Source of the DNA: Pyrrhoderma lamaoense
Lineage: Eukaryota > Basidiomycota > Agaricomycetes > Hymenochaetales > Hymenochaetaceae
Direction of reading: 5' to 3'
NCBI GenBank assembly: GCA_002794735.1
Contig: NBAZ01000017.1
Span: 1 to 64,000, forward strand
Length of the DNA: 64,000 nucleotides
Shown piece by piece: positions 51,909 through 64,000 of this stretch. The translations under genes and the position numbers were made by a program. Position 1 is the stretch's first letter; every line of letters starts with the position of its first letter. The notes below the pieces were generated by a model. The model was not told the DNA's origin, searched no databases, and was given only the letters and a program-made list of their open reading frames with translations.

Positions 51909-53915
51909 CCTTTACTTAGACGCTCACCAAATTTCCTTCTTTCCTTCTTAAACCAGACCAGAGTCCTTTCTCTTTGTAATGGGAAACATGGGAAACTTAA
52001 CCCGAGGCATCGGTTCTCCAATCAGGTTCCTTCGTACACACACGAAGCTTTGACGCTGCATTCACCTTCCCTTAAACTGTATTCTACTTCCATTTATTTT
52101 ATTGCTTGTACCTTACCCAGTCATACTACTTTACAACTTTTTGCCGCTTCACAATGATACGCATCCGCAAGCATATGCTTATTCTCTTGAAACTAGGATC
52201 AAGTGTGTACCGTGTCCTTTTTTTCGCTTTCGCTTGAGTTGTTTTCCTTCAAGCCGGACTACTTCTATTGCCTGCTTCACGCGTGTGGCCACTCTTCATT
52301 CAGGTCTAGGCTCCTCTTTACTCTCGAAACGATTATAATCTTCGGTCTTATTAACACCGCTTTCTAACGTAATAGGTCCAGCTGACTGAAAAACACCGCG
52401 AGGAGTTTGGACCGCACAAAGTGTCAGTGGATCTGTTCCTTATGGAGGCTGGGCTCTGAGTGCTCTGTAGTATAAGACTCACAAAAATGCACTTTTCTCT
52501 ACTTCACAAAGTTAATATGGTCTCTGTCAACTATCTCTATCGACCAGCCTGTGTATACACCCTAGATAAGACAGTGTGTCTCGAGCTACATATCTCTTTA
52601 AGGAAGAACGAGATATTACGGTGGCTCCTTTATTAGGACCCATCTGTCCAGATTTCGTATTCAAAAAGTTTAATTTTGATAAGTATATCAGGACCTTGTT
52701 TGCTCTCGTTCCTGGACCCATCTGTATTGCATTTTTGCGTCGTTTTTGGATTTGGAAGTTACTCCTATCTTGTGGAATATTATCTGTGCAATCTGGCAAG
52801 GATGATCCTTGAAATGAGGAATACTGCTCTGAGTGTATTTTGCGAATCTCTGTTACATGTATATGCATTCATACCGCTGTGCGAGTAGAGGATGCCGCGT
52901 ATATTCTCTTGATACATGTGTTTTCGAGCCCATAAGGTATCTCGGATGAAACGAGAAGAAGCGTGGGTTGGCTACTTCTCAATCAAAGAATATGAGGTGT
53001 CCTTACTTACCCATTCCCAATCAAGTGAGTTTGGTCCTAGTTTTGAACCCTGACGTATACAACGCCACAGCATGGAGATCCAATGCAGAGCAGATTTGTC
53101 CAGGAACCAGTATACAAGAATCCTCCTTATTCGCGTCGCCTTGAAATATCAAGGTAGGTCATATAAAGCGTATCTTGATTGTGACTAGCGCGTTGATTAC
53201 ATTTTAGTCGTGAATTGAATTACAATGGGAGTTTTTCGGATTATCAATGAGCTGTCTGATACAGACGATCTGTAGCATAAATTATTGATGGTACTCTAGC
53301 GTAGTTCTCCAATACTTCCAGTTTATCTCACGATTTGACGTCCAAATGCTCCGTTTCGGTTATCTCTCACATCCTAATCGGGACACATGATTTCCTAATT
53401 CTCACAAAGGCCTTGCTTATAGACTCGGAGCATATACCCATATCCCTATCAAACGGAAATCTCGCTGATTTTAGCTGCGGATCTCAGTCACCCGTACCTA
53501 TTCTGTTTACCAAATCAAACCAGAAAAAAATTAGAGATGCAGCAACCTTCTCACTCTTCTACGTACCTTAGACTTCTTGTGAGTAGTTTCTACTGTGGGT
53601 CTGCTTAAAAACGGATGCCTTACTTCCTTTACAGTGGTGTGTCTGAACATCGATACGTGTTCCGTCATACCAATAATTTCTCTGGTATACCCGCGATGTC
53701 GGTTCTCTCGTGGTTAATATGTGATTATTCGGTGTCATGGTGCTACGCGATCCGTTTCAGGACATCTCAATCACCGTTATGAGAGATCGGCAGGTTACTC
53801 AAGCTAGGATAAAAGGTAGCATGGGATGCGTAGCTAAACTACTTGGACCCCTCATAATCTCACTGTGCTTGTGGTTAGTAGGGAATCCGGAGTAGGCAAC
53901 TATTAGACACTTGGA
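51909..53915. other. 2-kb region with no recognised gene
   Basis: Between EAF3 and the second SurE copy. Short frames only (under 115 codons), no domain recognised. The first part has a C/T-rich stretch (51.9-52.1 kb). Confidence 0.4.
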
Positions 53916-55156
53916 ATGCTTACCGAGTTTTTCTACGTTACTACATTCTTCTTCTCTTTCTTCTCTCCAGTAGTTGCACAGTCTGAACCGTCGGGTGCTC
54001 GTATCGTCCTGACGAATGATGATGGCTGGGCTTCTGCCAATATTCGGGAATTGTTTTTCGCGTTAACCCAAGAGGATTATAACGTAAGTCTTACCAGACG
54101 TCAAGGACATGTCTCTTGAGGCACTTGTACATGTGCATCCGGTTTTGATGTATTTTGTCATATAGGTCGTCCTTTCTGCTCCTGCTGAGGATGCATCCGG
54201 TTCTGGCTCGTTAGATTTACCCCAACAATAGTACTTCTTGGATGCGAATTTGGTACATGCCCTCCAGGGTCTCCTCCAACAGGACAAGACTCCCAAAATA
54301 GTCAGTAAAAACTCTCTTTTACAATTTTGCAGAATGCTGTTTCCGAATTTCTATTGCTGAACTCATCTCATTATGACAGGTCGTCTGAACTATGTCAACT
54401 CCTTTCCGTCAGTTTCAATTCATTCAAACAGAACTTTTTGACTACATTCTGATCCGTTATATCTCCATTTTATAGAGCAACATCCGCAAGGTTCGGGATT
54501 CAAACATTTGGGCCCAATTTCTTTGATGGACAAATGCCAGACTTGGTCCTCTCCGGCCCTAACGTCGGTAACAACATGGGAATTGTAAGTATATTGTCTG
54601 GAACAGTGTATGTATACATTTTGTTTTTGTTTTTAGAAACATGCACACAGTATAAATATTCAAATATAGGGGAGCTGCTTCGGCTGCATCGTTACTCGGT
54701 GTCCCAGGTATCGCAATCTCAGGTGCCTTCTCCACACAAATGTCCTTCCAAGAATTGTCAACAGCTTCACAAGGCTCAACAGCCGCGGAGGTCTACGCAG
54801 CCCTCACAGCAGACCTCACGGCTGCTCTCCTCGCTCCGGGCCCCAGCACGCCCATTCTTCCATCATCAGTTATCCTTAACGTAAACTATCCAGAAGCAAC
54901 AGGGGACTGTCAATCACCCGACTCGTTTAAATTCGTTTTGACGCGCTCAATCTCAGTTCCGATATTGCAATTATTAACTCCAAATGATGTCACAACTTGT
55001 GGGCGCTCCCGGCTTCCCACAGAAAGTGATGTTATTGCTATGGACGGATGTTTTGCAAGTGTTACAGTACTGGATGCAATCGCTGGTCTGGATGTAGATG
55101 CAGATACACAAGCACAAGTCCTTCAGCGCCTCGATGGCTTTCTTTCTTGCCCATGA
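53916..55156 (+). CDS. Secreted SurE-type phosphatase, copy 2, with one frame break
   Basis: Model: join(53916..54083, 54166..54300, 54380..54407, 54476..54607, 54670..55156), about 316 aa. Signal peptide MLTEFFYVTTFFFSFFSPVVAQ, metal site VLTNDDGWASANI, then VVLSAPAEDASGSGS, RLNYVNSFP, DLVLSGPNVGNNMGI and the C-terminal Cys block. Exon borders match copy 1 at 43.9 kb. In exon 2 a C run (54220-54223) is one base short: as given, the frame closes at a TAG near 54236, but adding one base restores GCEFGTCPPGSPPTGQDSQ, which matches GCEFSSCPPDSPATGSDPD of copy 1. Downstream exons are open. The GTGSSD block of copy 1 is GSGSLD here, so substrate or activity may differ even if the frame is intact. 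Confidence 0.85.
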
Positions 55157-55649
55157 AAATGACGATTTCGAAATGACATACTCTTGCCTTTCACCTTATG
55201 ACACACAAATAATAACTTGAAAAGGACAAGAAAACCGTAGTATCACTTTCTTTATATTACTCCCCTTACAGCCGACAACCGTTCGTATCATTCCTGATCA
55301 ACGCCAACTAATCCCGTATAATAACCCAATAGCACTCATGCATATATATATATGTTCATTAGAAATACGTCTAGCAGTCCAAGAAAGAAAACAAGTCATG
55401 AACAAAATATAAAAATTATTTCCTTTTACTAGTTTTAGCAATGCGCGGGTATCCAATCATGTTGGGTTCCGTAGAGATAAACGCATATAAGTATGTCCCG
55501 GTATATGTACCTAGAAGTCCTGAGATAACGATAGTTTACATCAAGGAACATTCACATTGTACCTAATTATAATCAAATATTAATACGATATTAGATATAG
55601 ACTCTTATTTGGCTAGTATGATGTCGTGATTAGTAATCAAGAGATTTCT
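55157..55649. other. Intergenic between convergent genes
   Basis: Three-prime flanks of SurE copy 2 and of the next minus-strand gene; AT-rich, with a short ATATATATATAT run near 55341. Nothing else seen. Confidence 0.5.
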
Positions 55650-57956
55650 TCACCGAGCACCACGTTTTTCGTCGACGACTGCGTGTACCCAACATAGTAA
55701 GACTGTTTCAAGCATAATATCCCAGCCAGGATCACGTCGTGCGACAAGTTTCGCATCAAACTCAATCAATGGTACCTCGCCCGTCCCAGCTATGAATTTT
55801 GTGCGTGCTGGAGATGGAGAGCGGTTAGGAGAGCTTGGTGCTACTGAGGGGGATTTTGGTCTTCCAAGAGTGGAAGATGAGTCACTACCTATTAAGGTAG
55901 TTGTTAAAGAGGGTAGAGAGGGTAAAGTTGGGAGTGACATAGGAGTAGTAAGAGGGATGTTGTAACGAAGTTTGAGAGCACTGTATAATAAGGGAATTAT
56001 GTGTTTGGAATATTACACCTTCAGAACAAAAAATGTAACTCACCCTGCCCAAAGACGAAGGTTATCAGTCCGTCTAAACGTCCACCCAGTTTTCCGCTTC
56101 TTTCTGGTTTCTTCGTCATCATCTTCTACAACTTTTGCCTCCAGGGTTGCTATATCATGTATAGCATCCTTGTTTATATATCCCCACATCTTACGGCTTC
56201 TCCTAATTCCAACGTTATAAGCATTACAAAGAAGCTGGCCAGAAGATAATGCCGTCAGTAGCTCAGTACGGGAAGTGTAAGGTGTAGGTAGTAATTGGAG
56301 TAAAGACCCAGGTAGTAATGCAGTGAGAAGAGCATGGGCTCGGCCTTCAACATACAATCAATTACTCAGAATTAATAGCAATATTAGTGTAAATTCTCAC
56401 CGAGGGATTATCACAGAATTCATTCCGTTTAGCCCATTGTGGGAGCTCATCATCATCTACGCTGTCTTCACTATCAGGAAATTCTATCTCTACTTGCTCT
56501 GGCTCTTCAGCGATAGATAAACCTGATACCGCATCCAGGATACTGGTGGATACAACTCTTCTTTCTGTCCGCTCCGGAGAAAACTCATCTCTCCGTTTCC
56601 CAAGGCTTGAACGACGACCCTTTGCCTTTCCTTCTCTCTCTGCACGGGCCCTCTCAGCTGCTTCACGTTCCCATCCGCGAGTTCCGTCACTACTTGGACC
56701 ACCGAAGAGTGCTTCGTCCACAGAATCAAGGTATTTCCCTACAATGGCACTTTCTGATGCAAGATCAGAGAGTTTGATATCCTGACGATATAACCATCCA
56801 CCTCCAAGGACAAGACGTTCGTCCCACACTTCTCGTTTTTCATCATCAACCATATCAAATGTGTCTTCTTCGTCATCCCATACAGGAACCGCTTCATCAC
56901 GACCCGGAACCGAGACTACAGAAATAGCAAATGACACGTCATGACCTTGAGCAGGAGAATGTCGTGGTGAGTATCCATTCTCGTCTTCATCCAGTACGGT
57001 TATTATCGGTTCCGGGGAGCGAGAATCTTGAGAGGAAAGACGATCACTCTGTGCATCGTATGCTTCATCGGAGAGTGGTAGACGAGCTCTTTCTTCTAAT
57101 ACACGTAAAGCACTCAGAACGTCGAGAGCAGATCGGCGAATACGAGACAAGGGGTCAGTATCAGGATTAGGATTTGATACTAATCGCTTCTTAGGTATAG
57201 GTTTTAGATTCCCCGGTTGAAAGTGAGCCTTGTGTAGCTGAGCAGCAATCGATTCGTCCGGTAGAGACAAACAGTAGTTTCGGACAGATCGTATTAGTTG
57301 AGTTGTTAGTCTAAGAGAAGTAAGAACGTCAAACTTGTCTTCCGGTTTCGTATTAGCAATAGAATCCCTTCCAAATCCCCAACACTCAGCAACAGCTTCC
57401 AGATCTCTTATGACACCAGGCTTGATATTTTCTGGATCAACTTCATATGTTTTTTCCACTGGCGGATACTGAGGTCGATTAAATACAGGAATAGCCGGTG
57501 ATGGAGGTAGATGGAATTCTTGTATACTTCCAAGCGAAGGTCTCAATGGACGGTTATTAGGACCCCCGATCGCCGGCACAAGACCTTTGCTTTCCTTCAA
57601 AGCACTATACTAGTTCAGAAGCGCATATCATTAACAGATCGCAACACTCACTCTCGTCTTGCAGCGAGTCCAGTTTTAGTGAAGTAGTGCTGCAAGTGCT
57701 CAATACTCCCTAAAGCCATCACACTCTCCCGCTTAGCCGCGCTCCTACTAAACGGTTTCTGCAGCCTATTCGAGGAGTTCATGTTTGGATAGAATGCCGT
57801 CTGTCGACGAGCTTTCTTTATACTGGCATTCGAAGCGGCCGCGGTTGTATCCTCTGTAATAGTCGACGTAGAAGATGGTGGGAACTCAAAGGCCTCTAAT
57901 TTCTCTTCAGGACTAAGGGCAACCGGTGAAGATGTGAAAGACGCCATCGTCATCAA
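55650..57956 (-). CDS. Conserved basidiomycete protein of unknown function, possible CH-like domain
   Basis: Model: complement(join(55650..55980, 56044..56344, 56415..57604, 57652..57956)), 708 aa. The N-terminal 400 residues are mostly polar, with a helical segment (KFDVLTSLRLTTQLIRSVRNYC), a 57-residue linker of Ser/Pro, and an acidic patch (WDDEEDTFDMVDDEKREVWDERL). Near the C-terminus is the best-conserved-looking part: SSGQLLCNAYNVGIRRSRK, then GWTFRRTDNLRLWAGALKLRY, reminiscent of a calponin-homology fold (one-gene pattern match, low certainty). The rest is Ser/Pro low complexity. I chose the weaker GTGATA donor at 56414 because the nearby GTGAGA donor breaks the phase. No function can be given. 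Confidence 0.75.
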
Positions 57957-58366
57957 CGTCCTTGATACGTCTCAGGACGACAGTTTGACACTAGAAATGA
58001 GGTAATGGGATGTTTGGACCACCATTAGTTGATCGCATGGGGACGCGTCGATAGAGATTTCACGGCCAGCACAAAGTTTCGGCCACGTGGAATTCATTAT
58101 TACCGCTACTGGTAATGCCAATACTAACTTTTTATTGGCAGCCGAAAATATCTCCTTGTTCCAGTGAGCCTTTCACCTCTGAATAATCTCCAAAGCGTAA
58201 CATGTTGACTATCATGAAGACGTGTAACAAAACGTAGGATTTATTATGCGACATAGCAACAAGTAACAGTCACAATCACAATCACAACAACAAGAAGGGG
58301 TATTCAAAGAGTGTACTGGTTAAACAAACGATAGACTAGATCATATCAAAACATATCAAAACTCCC
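57957..58366. other. Intergenic between two minus-strand genes
   Basis: Promoter of the large unknown gene and 3' flank of the third hydrophobin. No other feature seen. Confidence 0.5.
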
Positions 58367-58809
58367 TCAGAGACCAAGGTTAATAGGGGTGCATCCAAGT
58401 GCAACAACACCATCTGCATCAAAATATCAGATACACCTTCCCAGGATTTTAATAATGAAGACTCTTACTGAAGCTGTTATTCTCACAGCAGACTGGCTGA
58501 GCAGAGCAGCTAGTACCACCAGCACCAATGACCTAAAATTGTATGTGCATTAGTATCTAGGCGAAGCTGGTCTTCAATGCAAAACTGCCTTACAGTGATA
58601 GGAGAGCAAGTTATACCAATGGGAACATCAACACCTTGAGCAACAATACCGAGAAGACCAAGGAGTGTCGCCGTTGCGGGGTCACTGGCAGAAGAAGTGC
58701 TTTGACAACACTGCACAGGACCGGTGTTGCATTGTCCTGAAGACTGGGGGGTAGGGGTGGCGACCGCAAGAACAGCGAGAGAAGCAATGAACGCGAGCTT
58801 AGAGAACAT
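58367..58809 (-). CDS. Class I hydrophobin, canonical
   Basis: Model: complement(join(58367..58413, 58469..58532, 58594..58809)), 108 aa. Signal peptide MFSKLAFIASLAVLAVATP, then the eight cysteines in order: GQC, QCC, ITC, TSC, VCC, LGC. It carries the class I core LLGLLGIVAQGVDVPIGITC and SPITVIGAGGTSC, and ends NSFNGVVALGCTPINLGL. It is the textbook member of the three in this window and the nearest to the long one at 2.2 kb in the Cys region. A TATA-like GATATAAAGG lies about 120 bp upstream of the ATG on this strand. Confidence 0.95.
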
Positions 58810-61800
58810 CTTTAAAGCTGATTAAGTGTATTAAGAAAGGTTTTTTTTTGTGTCTCTGAGAGGAGCTGAGGGGTTGTAGAGGAACTTGTCTGTTGACTGA
58901 GGATTGGAACATTGAAACTGACACCCTTTATATCTGTCGGAAACGCTGGACGGGCTCTCATATGGCCAGTGTATTGCAACTTTTCTTGAGCAATCGGATT
59001 TGCGGAAGCTTCTTGAATTTTTTTCGAGAAGACTAGAAGCACTCATTAAGTGTTTCGATTGATCCCTTTTTAGCCTTTCATCTCCTTCTAAAGATCTAAA
59101 GCGCCGGAGTGTGCTTTCAGGTAACCCTTTATTAACTACTAAAGAGTTTTATGCAAATCAAGAAGATGGCTTCTCATCGTTTCCCGCTTAAGACGCCTTA
59201 GTGACTAATGAAGTGATATTAACACACATGTTTGTGTAGAATTGTCTGCTTAACGCCAGCTGAAGTTCTTCATCACATCCTACAGATGGCGGCGATGAAA
59301 GTGATACTTCATCTTACGGTGTTTCCGCGTCTGCAGAATCAAAGAGAGATAGAAGTTATGTATATGTATAGCTTAGGGTCTTTGGCTAGAGCATACATTT
59401 TTTAGTGAAAGATTTCTTAGCTTGAGACAATCTGATTATATGGAATTTGATCACTAGTGCGCGATCACGACTCACTTGTAGCAGAAAAATACAAAAGAAA
59501 CTCCATCTCCGTATACCATACATTCAATGGGATTACGGGCACAATAACTACCGAACCGAGTATTGCGAACCTTTAAACATGAACAAACAATCTCTTTTTT
59601 CTTCACTTCGAACACAAACCAAGTATCGTTGTCAAGACAAAAGGACGAAGAGGAAATGAGAAGTGACATCAAAGATGGTTAATGTATCTATCTAGTAGAA
59701 TACATTAATGGGTAGATTCCCTTTCCAATTGTAATAATTGAAATACGGCATGTACGGGTTTTAGCAGCCACAGTGGAAATTGATTGACTTCTTCAGGTTT
59801 TGCTCTTTCCTATAGTTGTATAAAATCAGGTCCTAAGTATTCCCTCATATGCCGATTACGATTACAGAATAACGCCTTGCTATACTCTTACTTGATTTGC
59901 TGCCCTTGCATGATGATCTGATGTAAACTTGAGGACTTCAAAATATTGAGTATCATCGGCGGATCGGAAATAAAGTGGTCCCAAATGAAAAGAATATCCT
60001 TCCTTCAGGTTTTTACACCCTCAAAAAAATCGAGTCTCTCAGCTCGGGGTTCTTGCACCGGAGAAAACAACAAGTAAACACTTCCAAGAGGTAGAAATTG
60101 GTAACTCTCACACCCCAATAGAAATAAGAGAAAAAAGGGTGTCATTACGACTAATCACAGGTGAACCACCCGCCTCCGCTTCCTTCCTTTCTACGCCCAG
60201 TCCTTTTTTTTTCAAGTTTAGAAATTCAATCTCGAATAGAGGAAAGTAAGCGCACTCTATCGAACATCGAAAGGACCGAGTACGAGGTGCGAGATGAAAG
60301 AATAAAAAAATGCGTCATGATAAATCAAATTAAACTTGGAGTCTTTCATCATGTGGATCCTTAGTGATCCGACTTCAACTTAGCATGGGAATCCGCCTCC
60401 CTAGATTCTTCAACTTCTTGCACACGGACCAGCTCTAAGCTCAGGATGAGTAACTTTATGTTAGTACAAAGAGAATCTAGCCTCGTAGTTGAAGGCGCTC
60501 TCGGATTCTTGGCGTTCAATGGAACACGGCGTCTTTCAAAAGCACTCTCAAAAGAAAAAACCGTGGACGAACTTTAAAAAGTCTAGCGCCTTACTAACAA
60601 TATAAGGAAAGTAGATAATTGTACGCTTGGTTGAGGGCTCAGAACACCCAATTGTACTTCTAAAACATGGCCTATCCTAGGAGGTAAACTCACAACGTCT
60701 CCGCGGCCGCATTTATAAATGTTTATCCTAAACTTTTTGAGGTATTAACCGCAGAAATAAACTTTGAAGAGGTTTGACAATTTGAAAATGAAAAGTAGAG
60801 ACAAAACACCTTCTAATCATCATCAGTATCAGCATCAGTATCATCGGCAAAAAATGTCAAACTCATGTCCAAGTAGTATCACCCTATTTTCCATCCCAGA
60901 CAAAACCACAACCATACGGAGTGTTTTAATCATCAAAACTTATAGAACTTACAGCAGTGTAGAAGACTTCATAAGTTCTCCGCTATGATAAAACACCTGA
61001 ATAACCTTAACTCTCATAATCTCAATTTTACAACAACTATTTCTAGAAATCCTAAATAAAAACGATAAGATTTTCATCCATATCACAAAATGATCTATCG
61101 CCTACAAGTGATATCATGATATACATCTTCACTTTGAATCCCCAATAAGCAAACACTCGGTTACTACACTTAATCTCGGTATCACATAAGTTGATATAGT
61201 AAATGTCGAGATCCTCGAAGAAACCAAATACAGAACACAAAGAAGCATTTAGTCACTAACGTTAAGGTAGCCTCACACAACATTGTCTCAAAGGATAGTC
61301 CCTTATAGTAATGGAAAAATATAACAGCCATATTGTCGGGCCGTGGTTCAAAAATCCAATACTTCTCGTTGCCACTGAGCACAACCACCAATTACGAATA
61401 TAGGAAGAAGACTTGCCACAGCATAATTGAAAAGAACGATTAAAAGGCCACAGAAACTTGCCTTAGTAGTTTACTCATCGGCCTATCAGTACTTCAGATG
61501 AATCAATTGAAATGACTAAGATCTCCTACACTCAGCTTTATTCAGCTACCCTTAGTAAACTGATCAAAACTCCAAGAACACGCACAAGAGGAAATAAAAA
61601 TCCGATTGCAAAATAAACACTTAATATTATCCAAGACGAAAATTTGCCACAGTATTCTTATACTCTTGAACGAACAAAACACATAGAGAATGAACGGGGA
61701 CACAAAGTAAGGAGGGAGGATATCTTACAAAAAGTATATGGAAGAGGCAGCAATAATAAAGAGGAGGATCAAAACGAGAAGCACATCCCATCCAAACGCT

Positions 61801-61941
61801 AGAGCTCAAGGAGAAACCCGAAGTCACACTGTGAAAGCACAAAAGGAATAGGGTCTCCAAAAAAGCAAAGCGAAGTAAAACATTGGATTAATGAACTTAA
61901 GAAGTACAATCTAAGAAACTGTTCTAGGCATATAATAGCGA
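58810..61941. other. 3.1-kb gene-poor region between hydrophobin 3 and noxB
   Basis: The first 250 bp are the hydrophobin promoter; the end is the 3' flank of noxB. Between them I find only short frames (up to 78 codons) with no family resemblance, and no RNA gene. Confidence 0.45.
58924..58933 (-). promoter_or_regulatory. TATA box of hydrophobin 3
   Basis: GATATAAAGG on the minus strand about 120 bp before the ATG; matches the spacing at the other two hydrophobin genes. Confidence 0.5.
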
Positions 61942-64000
61942 TTAGAAGTTCTCTGTAGAAAAAAAAGGTGATAAAAAAGGGGTCAGTATAACAGTTCTAG
62001 GGAGAAAAGTCACATATAGCTGCAACACACCTTTTCCGAAGAAGAAACGAGTTCCCTTTGGACTAGAGTACTTGTTCGACATAGTATGCAAAGTACGAGA
62101 AAGAGCAGAAGGTCCACAGAAGAAGACACCGACATCAGTGTCAGGGTGCTTCTCTACAATCGAAGGGAATACTCTGTCCCAGTTGGGGCGACCAAAGTGA
62201 GTTGGGGCACGTAGACCACTGATAGCATCCTTCTCAGCTCCAACATCCTGAACCATAATATTCGTCGCATCATCAGCCTTGATCTTAGCTGTCAAGTAAA
62301 TACTGATCTCAATACGACGCATAGTATCTTGTTCCTCAATGGCCTTTAATAACGAGTGGAACCACTCGGCTGTACCAAAGTCCCTAATCACCCAGGTGAA
62401 GTATACCTTACTAAGGCGAGTAGGCTTAGAATTGTTGAAGTTGTTCATCCTGTACCAAACCGACTTGAGGATAGACGCGAAAGGTGTGACACCGATACCG
62501 GCGCCGACCAGCAGCACTGTCTCGTAATTCAAGAAATCTTCCGAAGCAGAACCGAAAGGTCCATCAACCATAACACGAGGAAGCACCCTGTTAACCGGCG
62601 GTGGAACCACTTTGCCTTCTCCTTTCTCAGGAAGATCTTTAGCATCAAAGTCGCATCCGAGCGCCTTGGCGAATGCCGAAGTAAAGTCTCCAACAACACG
62701 GATATGAACAGAGATGTAATCTTCCTCGGGAGCGCTTGTAAGGGTGAATGGATGCCATTGGAAGTACGATACCTCAGGGCAGCAAAGGAAAATGTACTGT
62801 CCAGCACGGGTGACTGTCTTCTCTTTCTTTATCTGTACCTCCATAACTTTGGAAGGGTGCTGGATGACCTTAGAGATGTAAGTACGATGTCTGGAACGAA
62901 CCTCACGCAAGATACGCTCGTAGATCCAGATTACACCACCAACAAGCCAATAACGCTGAGTTTATAAAAAAATTAGATCATATTCAAGTATAAAACAAAG
63001 GCAATGCATACCCAGAAAACACCGATTGTGTTGTAAGAACAATACGGAGGTCTGTCCGGTTTGATCATACAAAACATACCATGCAGCTGCCAGTTGATGA
63101 AGAAAACAATGAACAAGTGGTGGGAGTACCAGAAACGCTCAAAGTGTGCGCGTCTACGCTTCTCCATTGCAAAGTAAACCATAATTCCCAAGGCAACCGT
63201 CATAATCCAACCAGTGATACCAGGACCAGTGACAATATTTGCAACAATGAAAGTCAAAATCCTTCCACCAGTCGTCGTTACATCGGTATCAAGTAGGACA
63301 AGTTTTGCGTAATTGATCATGTGGGCTGCGATATGTACGAAAGAGAAGAAGACAATTGACCAAGCGATCACTTTGTGGAAAGTGATATTCTTGTCGAATG
63401 GAATAATGTCATTTAGTGGAGTGCGGCGAAGTAAAGAGATGAAATTCCTGCAAACAGGGAGGAGGATGAAGATAACATCGACGTGAAGAACTAGGGCAGC
63501 AGTACGTGCGATAACTAGATAATGGAGTAGTGTTAGTATTGGCTCTCAAGCTTTATTGTTATTAGCGAAGGAAGAGTCCTAAACTACTGATCGGCGCTGT
63601 GGTCGGTTATTATAAACAACATATAGTGATCAAATGTGTATGGTGAGGAAGAATTCGGAATGAAATGGAAGGAAGAAAACGGAACATCGAAAAATAAGGA
63701 GAAACGATACTGTGTTATTAACATTCAATGAGGAAAATAGACCACTTAAAAACTATGGAAACCAAGAACATGTGTATCTAAGAGGAGAATATCAATCATT
63801 CACTCACCGAATGTGATACCAAAGGTTGCTCGTGAGGTCACCAAATTGTCCTTTAGTGAATAGTGTAGCCATCCAAAGGTGAAGACCAGGACGTGCAATA
63901 GGCAAATGACGTAGAAGAACATTCTCCTACCACCTTCATTAACCATCCAAAGATCCCAACGCTCCTTGAGTGACAGGTTCTTAGTATCAGTTGTAACCGT
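61942..64000 (-). CDS. noxB: NADPH oxidase, NoxB type, 3' part
   Basis: Partial: complement(join(61942..61952, 62031..62955, 63011..63514, 63808..>64000)). NoxB makes superoxide at membranes and controls hyphal differentiation. It has the ferric-reductase-like membrane domain with haem ligand His pairs (DKNITFHKVIAWS, HIAAHM, WYSHHLF), the FAD motif HPFTLTSAPEE and NADPH motifs GAGIGVTPFASIL and FFCGPSALSRTL. NoxB is preferred over NoxA by the segment HYSLKDNL and DVIFILLPVCRNF. The C-terminus FFFGKENF is completed by a final 11-nt exon. The intron at 63515-63807 (293 nt) is several times the local norm. The 5' end lies beyond the window. Confidence 0.93.

Noticed and set aside
52527..52868. 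113-codon minus-strand frame
   Set aside because: No domain, no start context and no relation to neighbours.

Overview
This is a nuclear segment from a filamentous basidiomycete fungus, most likely an Agaricomycete. The evidence is the mix of class I hydrophobins, a GH79 glucuronidase, a NoxB-type NADPH oxidase, AzgA-type purine permease and Aur1, together with genes broken by many short GT-AG introns (about 45-80 nt) and several very small exons. Splice models below were built by hand from frame, splice sites and family conservation; exon lengths were checked for phase. No tRNA, rRNA, CRISPR or clear transposon was found.

Layout. 1-9.3 kb: 3' part of a GH79 enzyme, a long atypical hydrophobin, tafazzin and a PhyH dioxygenase sharing a 165-bp divergent promoter, a possible small gene, a second hydrophobin, and a METTL7-like methyltransferase. 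9.6-21.7 kb: a housekeeping block with GINS subunit SLD5, TyrRS and ArgRS in tandem on the minus strand, a J-protein diverging from ArgRS, AUR1, and histone H4. 23.7-26.7 kb: a tiny double-stranded-RNA-binding protein and ERG25. 26.7-43.8 kb: one gene only, a purine permease whose first three introns are hugely expanded (536, 983 and 1824 nt), set in a pyrimidine-rich, microsatellite-rich tract and preceded by 7.9 kb without a recognisable gene. 43.9-55.2 kb: two secreted SurE-type phosphatase paralogues in opposite orientation with the same exon layout, flanking an F-box-like gene, mago nashi (with a 6-nt microexon) and an MRG15/Eaf3 protein. 55.6-64 kb: a large conserved protein of unknown role, a third hydrophobin, and the 3' part of noxB.

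The genes do not form one obvious pathway. Two are membrane-lipid steps (tafazzin, AUR1) and one is a sterol step (ERG25). Surface and secreted functions (hydrophobins, GH79, SurE) lie at the accessory edges.

The most unusual points are the expanded 5' introns of the permease, the mago microexon, the free-standing dsRBD protein, the long hydrophobin, and a set of seven apparent single-base losses in four otherwise conserved genes between 36 and 54 kb. The last may be consensus errors and should be settled before any gene is called a pseudogene.
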